A stretch of 64,000 bases of DNA from Hyphomicrobiales bacterium (GCA_900471925.1 UCGV01000017.1:62001-126000); one strand, 5' to 3'. Shown: positions 33,440 through 42,699, numbered from the stretch's first letter. Program-made: numbers and translations. The notes: generated by a model from the sequence alone, not told the origin.

Positions 33440-34225
33440 TTAGATACTGTTGATGAGACCGCCATCCACTCGGATGACAGAACCGGTGATGTAGGAAGCG
33501 CGCTTGCTTGCAAGGAAGGCTACAGTGTCGCCATACTCTTTTGGGTCACCGTAGCGACCGACAGGGATCGAGGACGTGCTTTCCGCCGTCACATCCTCGA
33601 CTTTCCGCCCTTCGCGTTTGGCCTTCTGCTCGTCCAAGAAGACGATGCGGCCTGTCGCAACCCGCCCAGGTAGGACGATATTGGCGGTGATGCCGTCTCT
33701 GCCGACCTCACGTGCCAACGTCTTGGACCAGCCGACAAGGGCAAGACGAAGGCTGTTAGATATGCCGAGATTGGGGATCGGAGCCACTACGCCTGACGAA
33801 GTCGAAGTGATGATGCGGCCCCATTTGCGTTCCCGCATGCTCGGCAAGACCGCGTCGGTCACAGCGATGACAGAGCGCACCATCATGTCAAAATATTTCG
33901 ACCAGTCTTCCGGCGATTGGCCCGCAGCAGGCGTCGGAGGTGGACCTCCAGAGTTGTTGATGAGGATATCAACCGGCCCAAAAACTTTTTGGATCTCAGC
34001 CAGCTTATCCGGGATCACCGAAAGGTCGGCCATATCCCATGTTATCGGTACCGCCCGCCCGCCGTCGGCAACGACCGCCTTTGCGGTTTCCTCTGCACTT
34101 TCAGAGTTAATATCAGCCACTACGACTTGAGCGCCTTCTGCTGCAAGCGCACGCGCGATCGCACCACCCAGCCCGCCACCGCCACCGAAGACAAGAGCTG
34201 TTTTGTTTTTAATCTGAAGATCCAC
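33440..34225 (-). CDS. SDR-family protein without the canonical Tyr-x3-Lys
   Basis: This 261-residue protein starts at a GTG (34225) with AAGGAG about 8 bases upstream. The Rossmann fold is clear, but the cofactor motif is FGGGGGLGGA instead of TGxxxGxG, and where other SDRs have YxxSK the sequence reads NLGISNSLRLALVGWSK, with no Tyr. This matches the known BKR-like SDR subgroup lacking the standard tetrad. The serine-rich STSSG and the ending ITGSVIRVDGG remain. It is the first gene of the minus-strand operon and divergent from a LysR gene. Confidence 0.85.
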   Translation of the reverse strand: MDLQIKNKTALVFGGGGGLGGAIARALAAEGAQVVVADINSESAEETAKAVVADGGRAVPITWDMADLSVIPDKLAEIQKVFGPVDILINNSGGPPPTPAAGQSPEDWSKYFDMMVRSVIAVTDAVLPSMRERKWGRIITSTSSGVVAPIPNLGISNSLRLALVGWSKTLAREVGRDGITANIVLPGRVATGRIVFLDEQKAKREGRKVEDVTAESTSSIPVGRYGDPKEYGDTVAFLASKRASYITGSVIRVDGGLINSI

Positions 34226-34243
34226 GTTGTTTCTCCTTTTTCA

Positions 34244-34318
34244 ATAGGACTATGAACTGTGGGAAACCATACAAAAACATTCCAATTTGTCCCTTCAGTC
34301 GATAGAAATAGTCACTAT
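34244..34318. promoter_or_regulatory. Two ATAG-N9-CTRT boxes, candidate LysR binding sites
   Basis: ATAG-N9-CTGT occupies 34244-34260 and ATAG-N9-CTAT occupies 34302-34318, starting 58 bases apart. Each is a T-N11-A-type interrupted palindrome of LysR regulators. The first is next to the SDR operon start (34225), and the second overlaps the ATG of lysR (34317), which suggests autorepression. Confidence 0.5.
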
Positions 34319-35204
34319 GGAAACACGTTTTTTGAAGACGTTTTTAACTGTCGTTGAGAACGGGTCGCTGGCTGAAGCGTCGCGTCGGCTCGGCATCACA
34401 CCTGCTGCTATTTCTCAGCGTATTCAGACACTTGAGGATGAGCTTGGCGTGCCGTTGCTGACGCGCATGGGACGTCGGGTCAAGGCAACTGAAGCGGGAA
34501 ATGCAATATTAGAGAAGAGTCGTCAGATACTGGGCGATATCCGCCAGCTCAAAGGACTGGCACACAGTGAAGAGCCATTTGGTGAACTCCGACTAGGCGC
34601 GATCTCAACGGCGCTGACAGGGTTACTACCTACAGCGCTTCGCAGAGTTTTCGACGCTGTTCCCGGAGTCGATGTCTTTCTCCTGCCCGGAACTTCCACC
34701 GAACTCTATCAAAGTCTGCTGGATGGAAAAATCGATGCGGCGATCTTGGTAAAGCCACCGTTCCCGCTTCCGAAGACACTGGAATGGACCCTCATCCGGT
34801 CGGAACCGTTCGTGCTTCTGGCACCCCTCGATTGTGCGCAGGAGTCCGTTCCCGAGTTATTAAAGCAAAGACCTTTTATCAGATATGACCGTAACAATTG
34901 GGGAGGACGGTTGGCAGACACCCACATGCAAACACTGAATTTGCGTCCGCGTGAATGGCTCGAACTAGACTCGCTCGAGGCGATAATGCTCATGGTCGAC
35001 GCAGGGCTGGGCGTGTCAGTGATTCCAGATTGGAGTTCACCGCTTTACGAAGGCTTGCGTATAGCCAAGCTGCCCCTTCATGGAGCGCCTAGTCGAGAGG
35101 TAGGCCTGTTGAAAACGCGGAATTCACCGTCCAGCCGACTTATCAGGACCATTCTCGACGCGCTCCTTAATGATGAACCACACGCCGTCTCTGGTAGCAC
35201 CTAG
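34317..35204 (+). CDS. LysR-family transcriptional regulator
   Basis: This is a 295-residue regulator starting at 34317 (METRFLKTFLTVVENGSLAE); an in-frame ATG 10 codons earlier would run through the operator. The DNA-binding domain covers residues 1-62 (ASRRLGITPAAISQRIQTLE), and the effector domain starts around FGELRLGAISTALTG. It diverges from the SDR-RraA-DapA operon and should regulate it. Its TAG stop overlaps the stop of the next, convergent LysR gene within the four bases CTAG. Confidence 0.9.
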   Translation: METRFLKTFLTVVENGSLAEASRRLGITPAAISQRIQTLEDELGVPLLTRMGRRVKATEAGNAILEKSRQILGDIRQLKGLAHSEEPFGELRLGAISTALTGLLPTALRRVFDAVPGVDVFLLPGTSTELYQSLLDGKIDAAILVKPPFPLPKTLEWTLIRSEPFVLLAPLDCAQESVPELLKQRPFIRYDRNNWGGRLADTHMQTLNLRPREWLELDSLEAIMLMVDAGLGVSVIPDWSSPLYEGLRIAKLPLHGAPSREVGLLKTRNSPSSRLIRTILDALLNDEPHAVSGST

Positions 35205-36076
35205 ACAGTTGACGAAACCCGGCTTTGAAACCACTTCACAAAACTGGCCACCGCTGGAACCCGTCTTTCCGCGGTTACGATGTAGTAATTTTGATCTGTT
35301 CGCGTTGCAATATCGGACAAGACGATAAGGTCGCCCCGCGCTATTTCTTGCGCGAAAACTTCCACTGGGCATAGTGCAACGCCATGGCCTGCGAGCACGG
35401 ATGTAAAAAGGAAGTTGAAATCGGGAAAAACCGGCCCGTGTGTTGAATGGGTCGGATGAAACCCAGCTAGCGCAAACCAATCCTCCCAATCCTGCGTCGA
35501 TGCATCATGTAGCAATCGCGCACCCTCCAAGCGTCCTTCGATCCCGTGATCTCGCTCCCTGACGTAGGCGGGGCTGGCAACGGGCCTACTCGCTCGATTG
35601 AATATTTTAGTGGCCTGAACCCGCTCCGGAAGCTCTTCCAGATGGGTGATCATGAGGTCATGTTTCTCCGGATCGAAGATTTGGAAAGCCTCGGCATATG
35701 AAAGCTCGACGGATACGCCCGGCTGCCGCTGCAGGAAGTCGCCCAAAGCTGGCACCAGCCACCGCGTGGCGATTGACGGAAGGCAAGCAACCGCGATCTT
35801 TTTGCGGTCCCTCAAGACCCGAAGTTTCTGACTTGCGGTTTCAATTGCCAAAAGCGAGCCATCGACCGCGGTCAGAAATTCACGTCCCGCCGTTGTCAAC
35901 CGCAATCCGCGTCCTGACCTCTCAAAAAGCTTGCGTCCGAACCAGTCCTCCAGACGCTTCATCTGATTGCTGACCGCGGCGTGAGTGATATTAAGTTCTT
36001 GCCCGGCCTGCGAAAAATTAAGTCGCTGCGCGGCGATGACGAAGGTCGGAAGCGTGTTCATTGGCGGAAGTTTCAT
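35201..36076 (-). CDS. LysR-family transcriptional regulator (GcvA-like)
   Basis: This is a 291-residue regulator. Residues 1-65 carry the GcvA-type helix-turn-helix (NFSQAGQELNITHAAVSNQM, ...FGRKLFERSGRGL). The effector domain contains WLVPALGDFLQRQPGV and YAEAFQIFDPEKHDLMI. It follows the DadA-like gene by 68 bases in the same direction and is probably the last gene, or a close satellite, of the betaine-type transporter operon, which it is likely to regulate. The palindrome at 43782 may be its site, though distance makes this unproven. Confidence 0.88.
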   Translation of the reverse strand: MKLPPMNTLPTFVIAAQRLNFSQAGQELNITHAAVSNQMKRLEDWFGRKLFERSGRGLRLTTAGREFLTAVDGSLLAIETASQKLRVLRDRKKIAVACLPSIATRWLVPALGDFLQRQPGVSVELSYAEAFQIFDPEKHDLMITHLEELPERVQATKIFNRASRPVASPAYVRERDHGIEGRLEGARLLHDASTQDWEDWFALAGFHPTHSTHGPVFPDFNFLFTSVLAGHGVALCPVEVFAQEIARGDLIVLSDIATRTDQNYYIVTAERRVPAVASFVKWFQSRVSSTV

Positions 36077-36144
36077 AAGATAAGTCCCTGCCTGAAGAAT
36101 AGCCTACATCGCCCTTCTTCTAAAATCCATAGCTCTATACAGCA

Positions 36145-37356
36145 TCATCTACGGTCATCAGAGATGACGGACGCCACGCGTTGGGCGGAGCCAAGGCACA
36201 ACGTCCAGCCAAACGCGCCGTGCCCCAAGTTAAGGTAAAGGCCAGGAAGTTTCGATCGTCCGACGATCGGTCGCGAAGATGGTGTACACGGTCTTGCTTC
36301 ACTCCACCCAACACAGTCGTTTAGGTCGAAGCCGCGCGAGAATATCGATGCCACCGCCTGCTTGAATCGGTCATAGCGCTCTTGATCAAAACTGAAGTGA
36401 CGCGGACCGATATCTGCGACGCCTGCAATTCTGACAGTGTCCCCAAGTCGTGCGAAAACAACGCGACGTTTGGGATCAGTAATGGAAGCGCGCATGGCAT
36501 CGGCTGAAGCTGGCGTAGTCAGGGAATATCCCTGGACCGGCCAGATCTTGTCAAACTTGCGCCCTTCCATCAGCCTGGTGTCGTAACCAGTGGCTAGGAC
36601 AACACCGTCGCACATCTCCGTTTCCATATTACGGAAGACAACGCCCACGACTTTGCCGTCGCGTTTCACCAGGCTCGTAACATCGGCGTCATATCGTGCG
36701 CGAAGTTCGTAACGCGCTTCGAGACCTGAAATCAATCCCTTGCAAAAGCTGTATGGATTTCCGACCGCATCGTTTGGGCTCCACACGACACCCGCGAATT
36801 CGTCTGCATAATGGGCAAGAGCTGGCTCGACGCGCTCTGCTTCGGCACGGTCGAGCCGCTCGATCTTTATACCGTGCGCCTGTTTCCAAGCGACCTGCCT
36901 CGCGGCATTGCTGAAAGCCTCGGCATCGCGGCAAATGACCAGCTTTCCTGGGACCGAATAATCAAAGGCGAGCGGGAACTCGTCCAGCAGATTGGGGAGG
37001 AGCAATTCGGTTGCAGCCGCCATTTTCAAAAGCGCGTCGGTATTGCGGGACGAGATACCGGGCGAACAATTCAGAAGAAAACGCAGCCCCCATGAAAGGA
37101 AACGAGGGTCGGCCTGCAAGCGGATCCCGAAGGCTGGATCCCGTCCCATTAGGATTGACGGAAGGCGGCCGAGAATGGCCGGAGATGCAAGAGCGTCACA
37201 GTAGGAATAGCTCAGTTGGGCTCCGTTGCGCTGGCTGGTCCCGCCGCACGGTCCCCCATGTTTGTCCACCAGCATAACGCGATGACCTGCCTTGCACAGT
37301 TGCCACGCCGTCGCGACGCCGATGACGCCCGCACCAATGACCACATAGTTCGCCAT
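36145..37356 (-). CDS. FAD-dependent D-amino-acid dehydrogenase-like oxidoreductase (DadA family)
   Basis: This is a 403-residue DAO-fold flavoprotein. The N-terminal dinucleotide motif is VVIGAGVIGVATAWQLCKAG followed by VMLVDKHGGPCGGTS. The C-terminal FAD site LNLGHGAFGWTLCLGSA and the substrate region GWSEARPCTPSSRPIVG match DadA-like enzymes, in which electrons pass to the quinone pool. The ATG directly follows the TAA of the PuuD-like gene with no gap, indicating tight coupling. In this operon it could oxidise a secondary or N-methylated amine or an imino acid rather than D-alanine. Length is slightly below E. coli DadA. Confidence 0.87.
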   Translation of the reverse strand: MANYVVIGAGVIGVATAWQLCKAGHRVMLVDKHGGPCGGTSQRNGAQLSYSYCDALASPAILGRLPSILMGRDPAFGIRLQADPRFLSWGLRFLLNCSPGISSRNTDALLKMAAATELLLPNLLDEFPLAFDYSVPGKLVICRDAEAFSNAARQVAWKQAHGIKIERLDRAEAERVEPALAHYADEFAGVVWSPNDAVGNPYSFCKGLISGLEARYELRARYDADVTSLVKRDGKVVGVVFRNMETEMCDGVVLATGYDTRLMEGRKFDKIWPVQGYSLTTPASADAMRASITDPKRRVVFARLGDTVRIAGVADIGPRHFSFDQERYDRFKQAVASIFSRGFDLNDCVGWSEARPCTPSSRPIVGRSKLPGLYLNLGHGAFGWTLCLGSAQRVASVISDDRR

Positions 37357-38067
37357 TTACCGTCTTTCTTCTAGGGTGCGGGCGGCTGCGACGAAGTCTG
37401 CCATGAGCTTTTTGTCGAAATCGGTGATCCGGTACTCGGGGTGCCACTGTGTTCCCACCACATAGGCCGGTCCGAAACCCTCGATCGCCTCGACCACACC
37501 GTCGGCAGCAGTCGCGGCAACAAGAAAATTGCCCGGTAGCTCGATAGCCTGGCGATGCAGGCTGTTCACCTGCGTGATCGGTTCGGGCGTAAGTCCGGAC
37601 AGGCGGCTTTCAGGCGACAGAGATATAGAGTGCGCAACCGCATCGGGGACCGGGTGAGGCAAATGCATCGGCCCCCGATCGCTTTGGCGCTCGCCGAGAT
37701 CAACGAGCCGTCCGCCGAGCACAAGTCCCACCATCTGCATTCCGTTGCAGATACCCATCAGCGGTTTGCCCGCGTTGAGAACGGCGTCGATCAGGGCTTT
37801 CTCGAACTCTGAGCGGCCCGGGACTTCCGATATTCCGGGCGTAGTTCCCGAGATCAAAAAGCCATCGAAGCGGTCGACGATATCAGCGATACGCTCAGGA
37901 ATATAGGCGAGCATCACCGGCAGAGCTCCGCACTCCGCGAGCGCGGCGGCGTAGTTCATCCGCACGACATATGTGGCTTCTGTCGGATGATCGAGCCTCT
38001 GATGACAATCCGGCGTAATGGCTATGAGAGGCGCTCTCTCCGCAGAAGCAAATCGTTGCGGGCTCAT
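37357..38067 (-). CDS. Class I glutamine-amidotransferase-fold hydrolase (PuuD-like, peptidase C26)
   Basis: This is a 236-residue enzyme. The triad is visible as C107 in GICNGMQ, and H209 and E211 in TQWHPEYR. The family includes gamma-glutamyl-GABA hydrolase (PuuD). A TTG five codons upstream is an alternative start; the ATG at 38067 is preferred because conserved sequence begins after it, although its ribosome site is weak. It lies between the GMC gene (39 bases upstream) and the DadA-like gene. It implies a gamma-glutamyl or similar amide intermediate, yet no PuuA-type ligase is encoded in the window. Confidence 0.85.
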   Translation of the reverse strand: MSPQRFASAERAPLIAITPDCHQRLDHPTEATYVVRMNYAAALAECGALPVMLAYIPERIADIVDRFDGFLISGTTPGISEVPGRSEFEKALIDAVLNAGKPLMGICNGMQMVGLVLGGRLVDLGERQSDRGPMHLPHPVPDAVAHSISLSPESRLSGLTPEPITQVNSLHRQAIELPGNFLVAATAADGVVEAIEGFGPAYVVGTQWHPEYRITDFDKKLMADFVAAARTLEERR

Positions 38068-38106
38068 GATCAGGATATCCAAAGCAAATATGGCACTGAC
38101 GAAAAG

Positions 38107-39699
38107 TCAGCCGTTCAGGATCAGGTCTGCGGCTCTTTCGCCGATCATGATCGATGGGGCATTGGTGTTTCCGGAGGTGACCCGCGGCATGATGGATGCG
38201 TCGGCTACACGCAAGCCGTTCAATCCCCTGACGCGAAGGGAAGGATCGACCACCGCCATGTCGTCATCGCCCATTCGGCAACTTCCGGAAGGGTGATAGT
38301 GGCTACCCATGGTTCGGCGGTTATACGCCGATATCTCGGCATCGGTTGTGCATTGCACGCCCGGATCGACTTCCTCTCCTCGGAAGGCATCGAACGCTTT
38401 TGCCGAATTCAGCTTGCGCGCGATCCGAAGTCCCTCATTGTTGACTTTCACGTCGTGAGGATCGGTTAGGTAATTGTGCCGGATAACCGGTTTTGCGAAG
38501 GGATCGGCAGAAGCCAGTGTAACCGACCCACGCGAGCGCGGACGCATGATCCCCCACGTTATCGCGTATCCGTTGAACGCGGCGTATCGGTTGCTGCCAC
38601 CCTGGATATCCGTTGCGACGGGAAAGAAGAGGAACTCGAGATCCGGGCGCGGCTCGGCTTCATTGCTTTTCACGAAAGCCACTGCATTCATTGGGAATAC
38701 GGACAGTGGACCTCGTGCGTTCACGTAAAGGTCCCAGATGGCGCCGAGCGCCCTGAGTGGATTGCGAAACTGGTGGTAGGTCATAGTCTGCAAGCAACGG
38801 GACTGGATCAGACCACCGCAGTGATCCTGAAGGTTCTGGCCGACGCCGGGAAGGTCATGTTTCGGAGTGATCCCGAGAGATTGCAGCGGGCTTGCAGCGC
38901 CGATGCCCGAGAGCATGAGGATCTGCGGCGATTGGTACGCCCCGGCCGAGAGAATGACTTCGCCCGCCGACACCGATTCAGTCCGCCCACCCCGGACGTA
39001 GGTCAGGCCACTGCATGTATTGCCGTTCACGTTCAGCGCGGTAACGTGGCATCCCGTCTGCACCGTCAGGTTCTTGCGGCCTTTCGCGGCGTTCAGATAA
39101 GCATGGGCCGACGAGCATCGCTTGGCACGATCATGCTCCTGCGTGAACTGAGCCCAGGCAAACCCTTCCGTGTTGCCCTGGTTATAGTCCTTGACGACCT
39201 TGTACCCCTTTTCAGCCCCGGCGTTTAGAAAAGCCTCGTAGAGTGGCGTGCGATAACGACCGAGGATGGTCTTGAGCGGCCCCACGGTTCCCCGGGTCTG
39301 ATCGGGTTCACCCGCCCAGCTTTCCGCGCGCCGGAAGTAGGGTAGGACGTCCCTGTAGCCCCAGCCGGGGCAGCCGAGGGATTCCCATTCGTCGAAATCA
39401 CCCTGATGTCCGCGCACGTACAGCTGGCCATTGATAGCCGATGATCCGCCAAGAACCTTTCCCCGGGGCGCGTCAAGCGCGCGTCCGTCAAGGCCGTTTT
39501 CAGGCTCCGTTTTAAACTTCCAGTCGATCGCGCCGCCAATGGTCAGGGCTTCACCGACAGGAAGCCGGATGAGCGGATTCCAGTCCCGCGGACCTGCCTC
39601 AAGAAGCAGCACCCGATGGGCCGGATTTTCGCTTAAGCGATAGGCAAGCGCGCAGCCGGCGGAACCGGCACCGACCACGACGAAATCGAAGGTTTGCAT
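38107..39699 (-). CDS. GMC-family FAD-dependent alcohol dehydrogenase (choline dehydrogenase-like)
   Basis: This 530-residue flavoprotein starts at 39699 (MQTFDFVVVGAGSAGCALAY) with AAAGGA 6-7 bases upstream. The FAD motif GAGSAG, the GMC signature GKVLGGSSAINGQLYVRG (residues about 75-92), the second signature GAYQSPQILMLSGIG, and the active-site pair H (SHYHPSGSCRMG) and N (VTSGNTNAPS) are all present. The architecture is that of BetA. Following a betaine/choline-type transporter and divergent from an aldehyde dehydrogenase, it probably oxidises an imported amino alcohol to an aldehyde. Aromatic or aliphatic alcohols are the alternative. Confidence 0.9.
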   Translation of the reverse strand: MQTFDFVVVGAGSAGCALAYRLSENPAHRVLLLEAGPRDWNPLIRLPVGEALTIGGAIDWKFKTEPENGLDGRALDAPRGKVLGGSSAINGQLYVRGHQGDFDEWESLGCPGWGYRDVLPYFRRAESWAGEPDQTRGTVGPLKTILGRYRTPLYEAFLNAGAEKGYKVVKDYNQGNTEGFAWAQFTQEHDRAKRCSSAHAYLNAAKGRKNLTVQTGCHVTALNVNGNTCSGLTYVRGGRTESVSAGEVILSAGAYQSPQILMLSGIGAASPLQSLGITPKHDLPGVGQNLQDHCGGLIQSRCLQTMTYHQFRNPLRALGAIWDLYVNARGPLSVFPMNAVAFVKSNEAEPRPDLEFLFFPVATDIQGGSNRYAAFNGYAITWGIMRPRSRGSVTLASADPFAKPVIRHNYLTDPHDVKVNNEGLRIARKLNSAKAFDAFRGEEVDPGVQCTTDAEISAYNRRTMGSHYHPSGSCRMGDDDMAVVDPSLRVRGLNGLRVADASIMPRVTSGNTNAPSIMIGERAADLILNG

Positions 39700-39724
39700 G
39701 TGACGTCCTTTTTTGATGTCGAGA

Positions 39725-41701
39725 TCAGTGGGCCGCTTGAGACGGGGCGTAACGGCGTTCCGCGCGTTGTGCCGCAATCCCAAGGAGGCGATCCAAGATA
39801 ATCGCAAGCACGGCGATTCCAAAACCTGCAACGAGACCATCGCCTGGCCTCACCTTCGAAACGGCAACCAAAGTGGTTTCCTCAAGCCCTCGCGAGCCGA
39901 CGAGAGCCGTGATGACAAGCATGGAGAAACCGAGCATAACGGCCTGATTAAGTCCGAGTATGAGCTGGGGCATCGCAACAGGCAGCTGGACCCATCGCAA
40001 CTTCTGCATCGTCGTGCATCCGACCATCGTGGCCGCCTCGGACAATTGCTCAGGGACCTGCCGGAGGCCGGAAGCGGTATATCGGACGATTGGGGCAATC
40101 ACAAAAATAAGGATTGCGAGAAAGGCTGCGAAATCACCGACGCCGAAGAAGGCCACCACCGGGATGAGGTACACGAAGGTCGGTAGGGTCTGGATGATGT
40201 CGACGACGATCGTGGCAATTCGGTTGAACCAGTTAGAGAGCCCAGCCAGAATTCCTATCGGCAAACCGATGACAAAGGCGCCCAGGATGGACACGACGAC
40301 CAGATAAAGGGAAATCATCGCTTTGTCCCAAAGCCCGAGAGCCGCGATAGCCGTCAGCAACAGTGCAATCACGAATGCCATTCCGATCCGCGCTGCCAGC
40401 AATGCCGGCGCGGCCAAGAGAAGTGTCATCGACGTCCAGGGGAACGCGGCGACCGCCTCGCGGAACGGACGCAGGAGCCAGCCGATGAAACCGTCCTTCA
40501 CGTATGTGAGGCTTGGGCCGGCAGCGACGTTGAAGGCGGCGAGTGCGCTGTCGAGCTGGCGGCCGATATTCACCATCGGTTTGCCGTCAAGAAGCCCGAT
40601 CTCGGGAAAAATCAAACCGAATATTATCGAAGCAACAAACACCATGCCGGCCAGGTACCAGCTAGAGATCCCGGCGGTGCGATGAGCTTGTCTCCGCGCG
40701 GCCCAGGAACGGGTCGTCCGGTCGAGAATGATCGCGATGAAAGTGATGGCCAGTCCCGACAGCAGCGCTTCGGTAAGCCGCATGGAACGCAAGCTGGAGA
40801 TGACATTGCCGCCCAGGCCGCCCGCGCCGATGACGGATGTGATGATCACCATTGCTAGAGATAGCATGATCACCTGGTTAACCCCGAGCAACAGGATAGA
40901 ACTGCGAGCCGGCAGGTCAACTAGCCATAATTTCTGTCGCGGCGTGCAGCCAGCTATTTCGGCCAGCTCGCGTAGTTCGTCAGGCACTCCCTTGAGCGCA
41001 AGCTCGGCCGCCCGGGCCATCGGAGGCATCGCAAAGATCACGGTCGCGATCAGCCCCGCGACCTGTCCGAAGCCAAAAACAAGGATTATGATGGCGAGAT
41101 AGGAGAACACCGGAACAGTCTGCAGCGAGTCATAGAATGGTGTCAGAATCGCCGACACTTTTTCGCTGCGATAGGCCCATATGCCTAGAAATAGGCCGAC
41201 CAAGATGCTTACCACGACCGAGAACGAGACGGCAACCAGCGTCGTCATCGTGCTGGGCCAAAGGCCAAGCACGACCACGAATGCTAGGGTAGCTGCTGTC
41301 ATCAGTGCAGGGCCGATGCCGCCCAGAGCGTGGGCGACGAGAACCAGGGCGAGAGCGATGCCGAACCATGGCGGAGGCGCAAGCCAAAACTCCTGTCCGC
41401 CGGGAAGGTCGTAAAAATGGCCCTCTGTGAGCGCTTCGACGAGCCAGTTTACCGGAGCTGCGAAAAAGCCGCCCACTTCACGCGAGTAGTCTGTGATCGT
41501 CGATCCGCCGATGGTCATTTCGCGCAACAGGTACATGAGCGCCCTGTTAAGCCACTCCCCGAATTGGATCGTTGAGTCCTGTGGCCAACGGAAAAGAGCC
41601 GGAACCGCGCCGGATAACTGCCATAGTCCGAAAGCCAGAAGCACGCATAGACCAAACGGTACGTATCGCGACGAACGGGATGCTTGAGAATTTAAAGCCA
41701 T
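39725..41701 (-). CDS. Double-length ABC permease of the glycine betaine/proline type (fused ProW-ProW)
   Basis: This is a 658-residue membrane protein with two complete permease halves. Each half has its own coupling motif: ELAEIAGCTPRQKLWLVDLP in the first half and EAATMVGCTTMQKLRWVQLP in the second. Standard ProW/OpuAB is one half and acts as a homodimer, so here one polypeptide supplies both subunits. About twelve hydrophobic segments are visible. Its ATG overlaps the ATPase stop by 10 bases. Single-chain versions occur in some alphaproteobacterial quaternary-amine importers. Confidence 0.88.
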   Translation of the reverse strand: MALNSQASRSSRYVPFGLCVLLAFGLWQLSGAVPALFRWPQDSTIQFGEWLNRALMYLLREMTIGGSTITDYSREVGGFFAAPVNWLVEALTEGHFYDLPGGQEFWLAPPPWFGIALALVLVAHALGGIGPALMTAATLAFVVVLGLWPSTMTTLVAVSFSVVVSILVGLFLGIWAYRSEKVSAILTPFYDSLQTVPVFSYLAIIILVFGFGQVAGLIATVIFAMPPMARAAELALKGVPDELRELAEIAGCTPRQKLWLVDLPARSSILLLGVNQVIMLSLAMVIITSVIGAGGLGGNVISSLRSMRLTEALLSGLAITFIAIILDRTTRSWAARRQAHRTAGISSWYLAGMVFVASIIFGLIFPEIGLLDGKPMVNIGRQLDSALAAFNVAAGPSLTYVKDGFIGWLLRPFREAVAAFPWTSMTLLLAAPALLAARIGMAFVIALLLTAIAALGLWDKAMISLYLVVVSILGAFVIGLPIGILAGLSNWFNRIATIVVDIIQTLPTFVYLIPVVAFFGVGDFAAFLAILIFVIAPIVRYTASGLRQVPEQLSEAATMVGCTTMQKLRWVQLPVAMPQLILGLNQAVMLGFSMLVITALVGSRGLEETTLVAVSKVRPGDGLVAGFGIAVLAIILDRLLGIAAQRAERRYAPSQAAH

Positions 41702-42699
41702 GACGCCACCTCGCGGCGGCTGAGCGAACCAACGATTTTGCCTTCTGAATCGGCAACTTGAATCGGTCCTTCGGACTCCATGATTCGAGCAAGGACATCA
41801 TCAAGGGTATCGGTATCCAGCAGTGTTGTCGCCGCCGGGTCGCGGTCGGTTTGGTTTGGCGTCATTACGCGCGCGATGCGAACGACCCGGCACTTGGGCA
41901 TGCCGGAAACGAAGCGCTTTACATAGTCAGTGGCCGGATTGGTGATGACCTCTTCCGGTGTCCCGATCTGCAAAATCTGTCCGTTTGCCATGATGACTAT
42001 TCTGTCGCCTAGCCTTACGGCCTCCTCTAGGTCATGCGTCACGAAGACAATGGATTTGTGCAACTGCGACTGCAATCGCAAGAATTCGTCTTGCATTTCG
42101 CGACGGATCAATGGATCGAGCGCCGAAAACGGTTCATCCAGGAACCATACGGCGGGGTCCGCGATTAGGCTGCGGGCGATGCCGACGCGTTGCTGCTGTC
42201 CGCCACTAAGCTGGTTTGGAAGGCGGTGTTCCAGCCCTTTCAACCCAACGAGGCTCAGAGCTGCCTCTGCCCGCTTGCGCCGCTCGATGCGCCTAATTCC
42301 TGTGACCTGGAGGGGAAAGGCAACGTTGTCGAGCGCGCTCAGATGCGGGAGCAGGGCGAACGACTGGAAAACCATACCGACTTTTTGCCGCCGTAGAGCG
42401 ACGAGCTCATCGCGAGTGGCCTTGGACAGTTCTGTTCCGTCGATGTGGACTGTACCTCTCGTTACAGGATAGAGACCGGTCAAACACCGCAGCAACGTCG
42501 ACTTGCCCGAGCCGGACAAGCCCATGATGACCAAAATCTCGCCTCGCTCAACAGCGAAAGACGCATCTTCGACGCCCACGACGAAGCCTTGTTCTCTTAG
42601 TCGATCGGCATCCCATGATGCGGAATCGATAGGCAGCTTGTCGGGGTTCTTGCCGAACACCTTCCAGACGCCGCGGGCGTCGAGAATAAAATCATTCAT
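41692..42699 (-). CDS. Quaternary-amine-type ABC transporter ATPase (ProV/OpuAA-like)
   Basis: This 335-residue ATPase starts at 42699 (MNDFILDARGVWKVFGKNPD); an upstream in-frame start lacks a good ribosome site. It shows Walker A GLSGSGKST, signature LSGGQQQR, and Walker B VWFLDEPFSALD. The N-terminal WKVFGKNP and RKVGMVFQSFALLPH are diagnostic of the ProV branch. The C-terminus holds one CBS-like segment (LDDVLARIMESEGPIQVADS) rather than the tandem CBS pair used for ionic-strength sensing in osmoprotectant systems. This favours a catabolic importer over osmotic protection. Confidence 0.9.
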   Translation of the reverse strand: MNDFILDARGVWKVFGKNPDKLPIDSASWDADRLREQGFVVGVEDASFAVERGEILVIMGLSGSGKSTLLRCLTGLYPVTRGTVHIDGTELSKATRDELVALRRQKVGMVFQSFALLPHLSALDNVAFPLQVTGIRRIERRKRAEAALSLVGLKGLEHRLPNQLSGGQQQRVGIARSLIADPAVWFLDEPFSALDPLIRREMQDEFLRLQSQLHKSIVFVTHDLEEAVRLGDRIVIMANGQILQIGTPEEVITNPATDYVKRFVSGMPKCRVVRIARVMTPNQTDRDPAATTLLDTDTLDDVLARIMESEGPIQVADSEGKIVGSLSRREVASWL

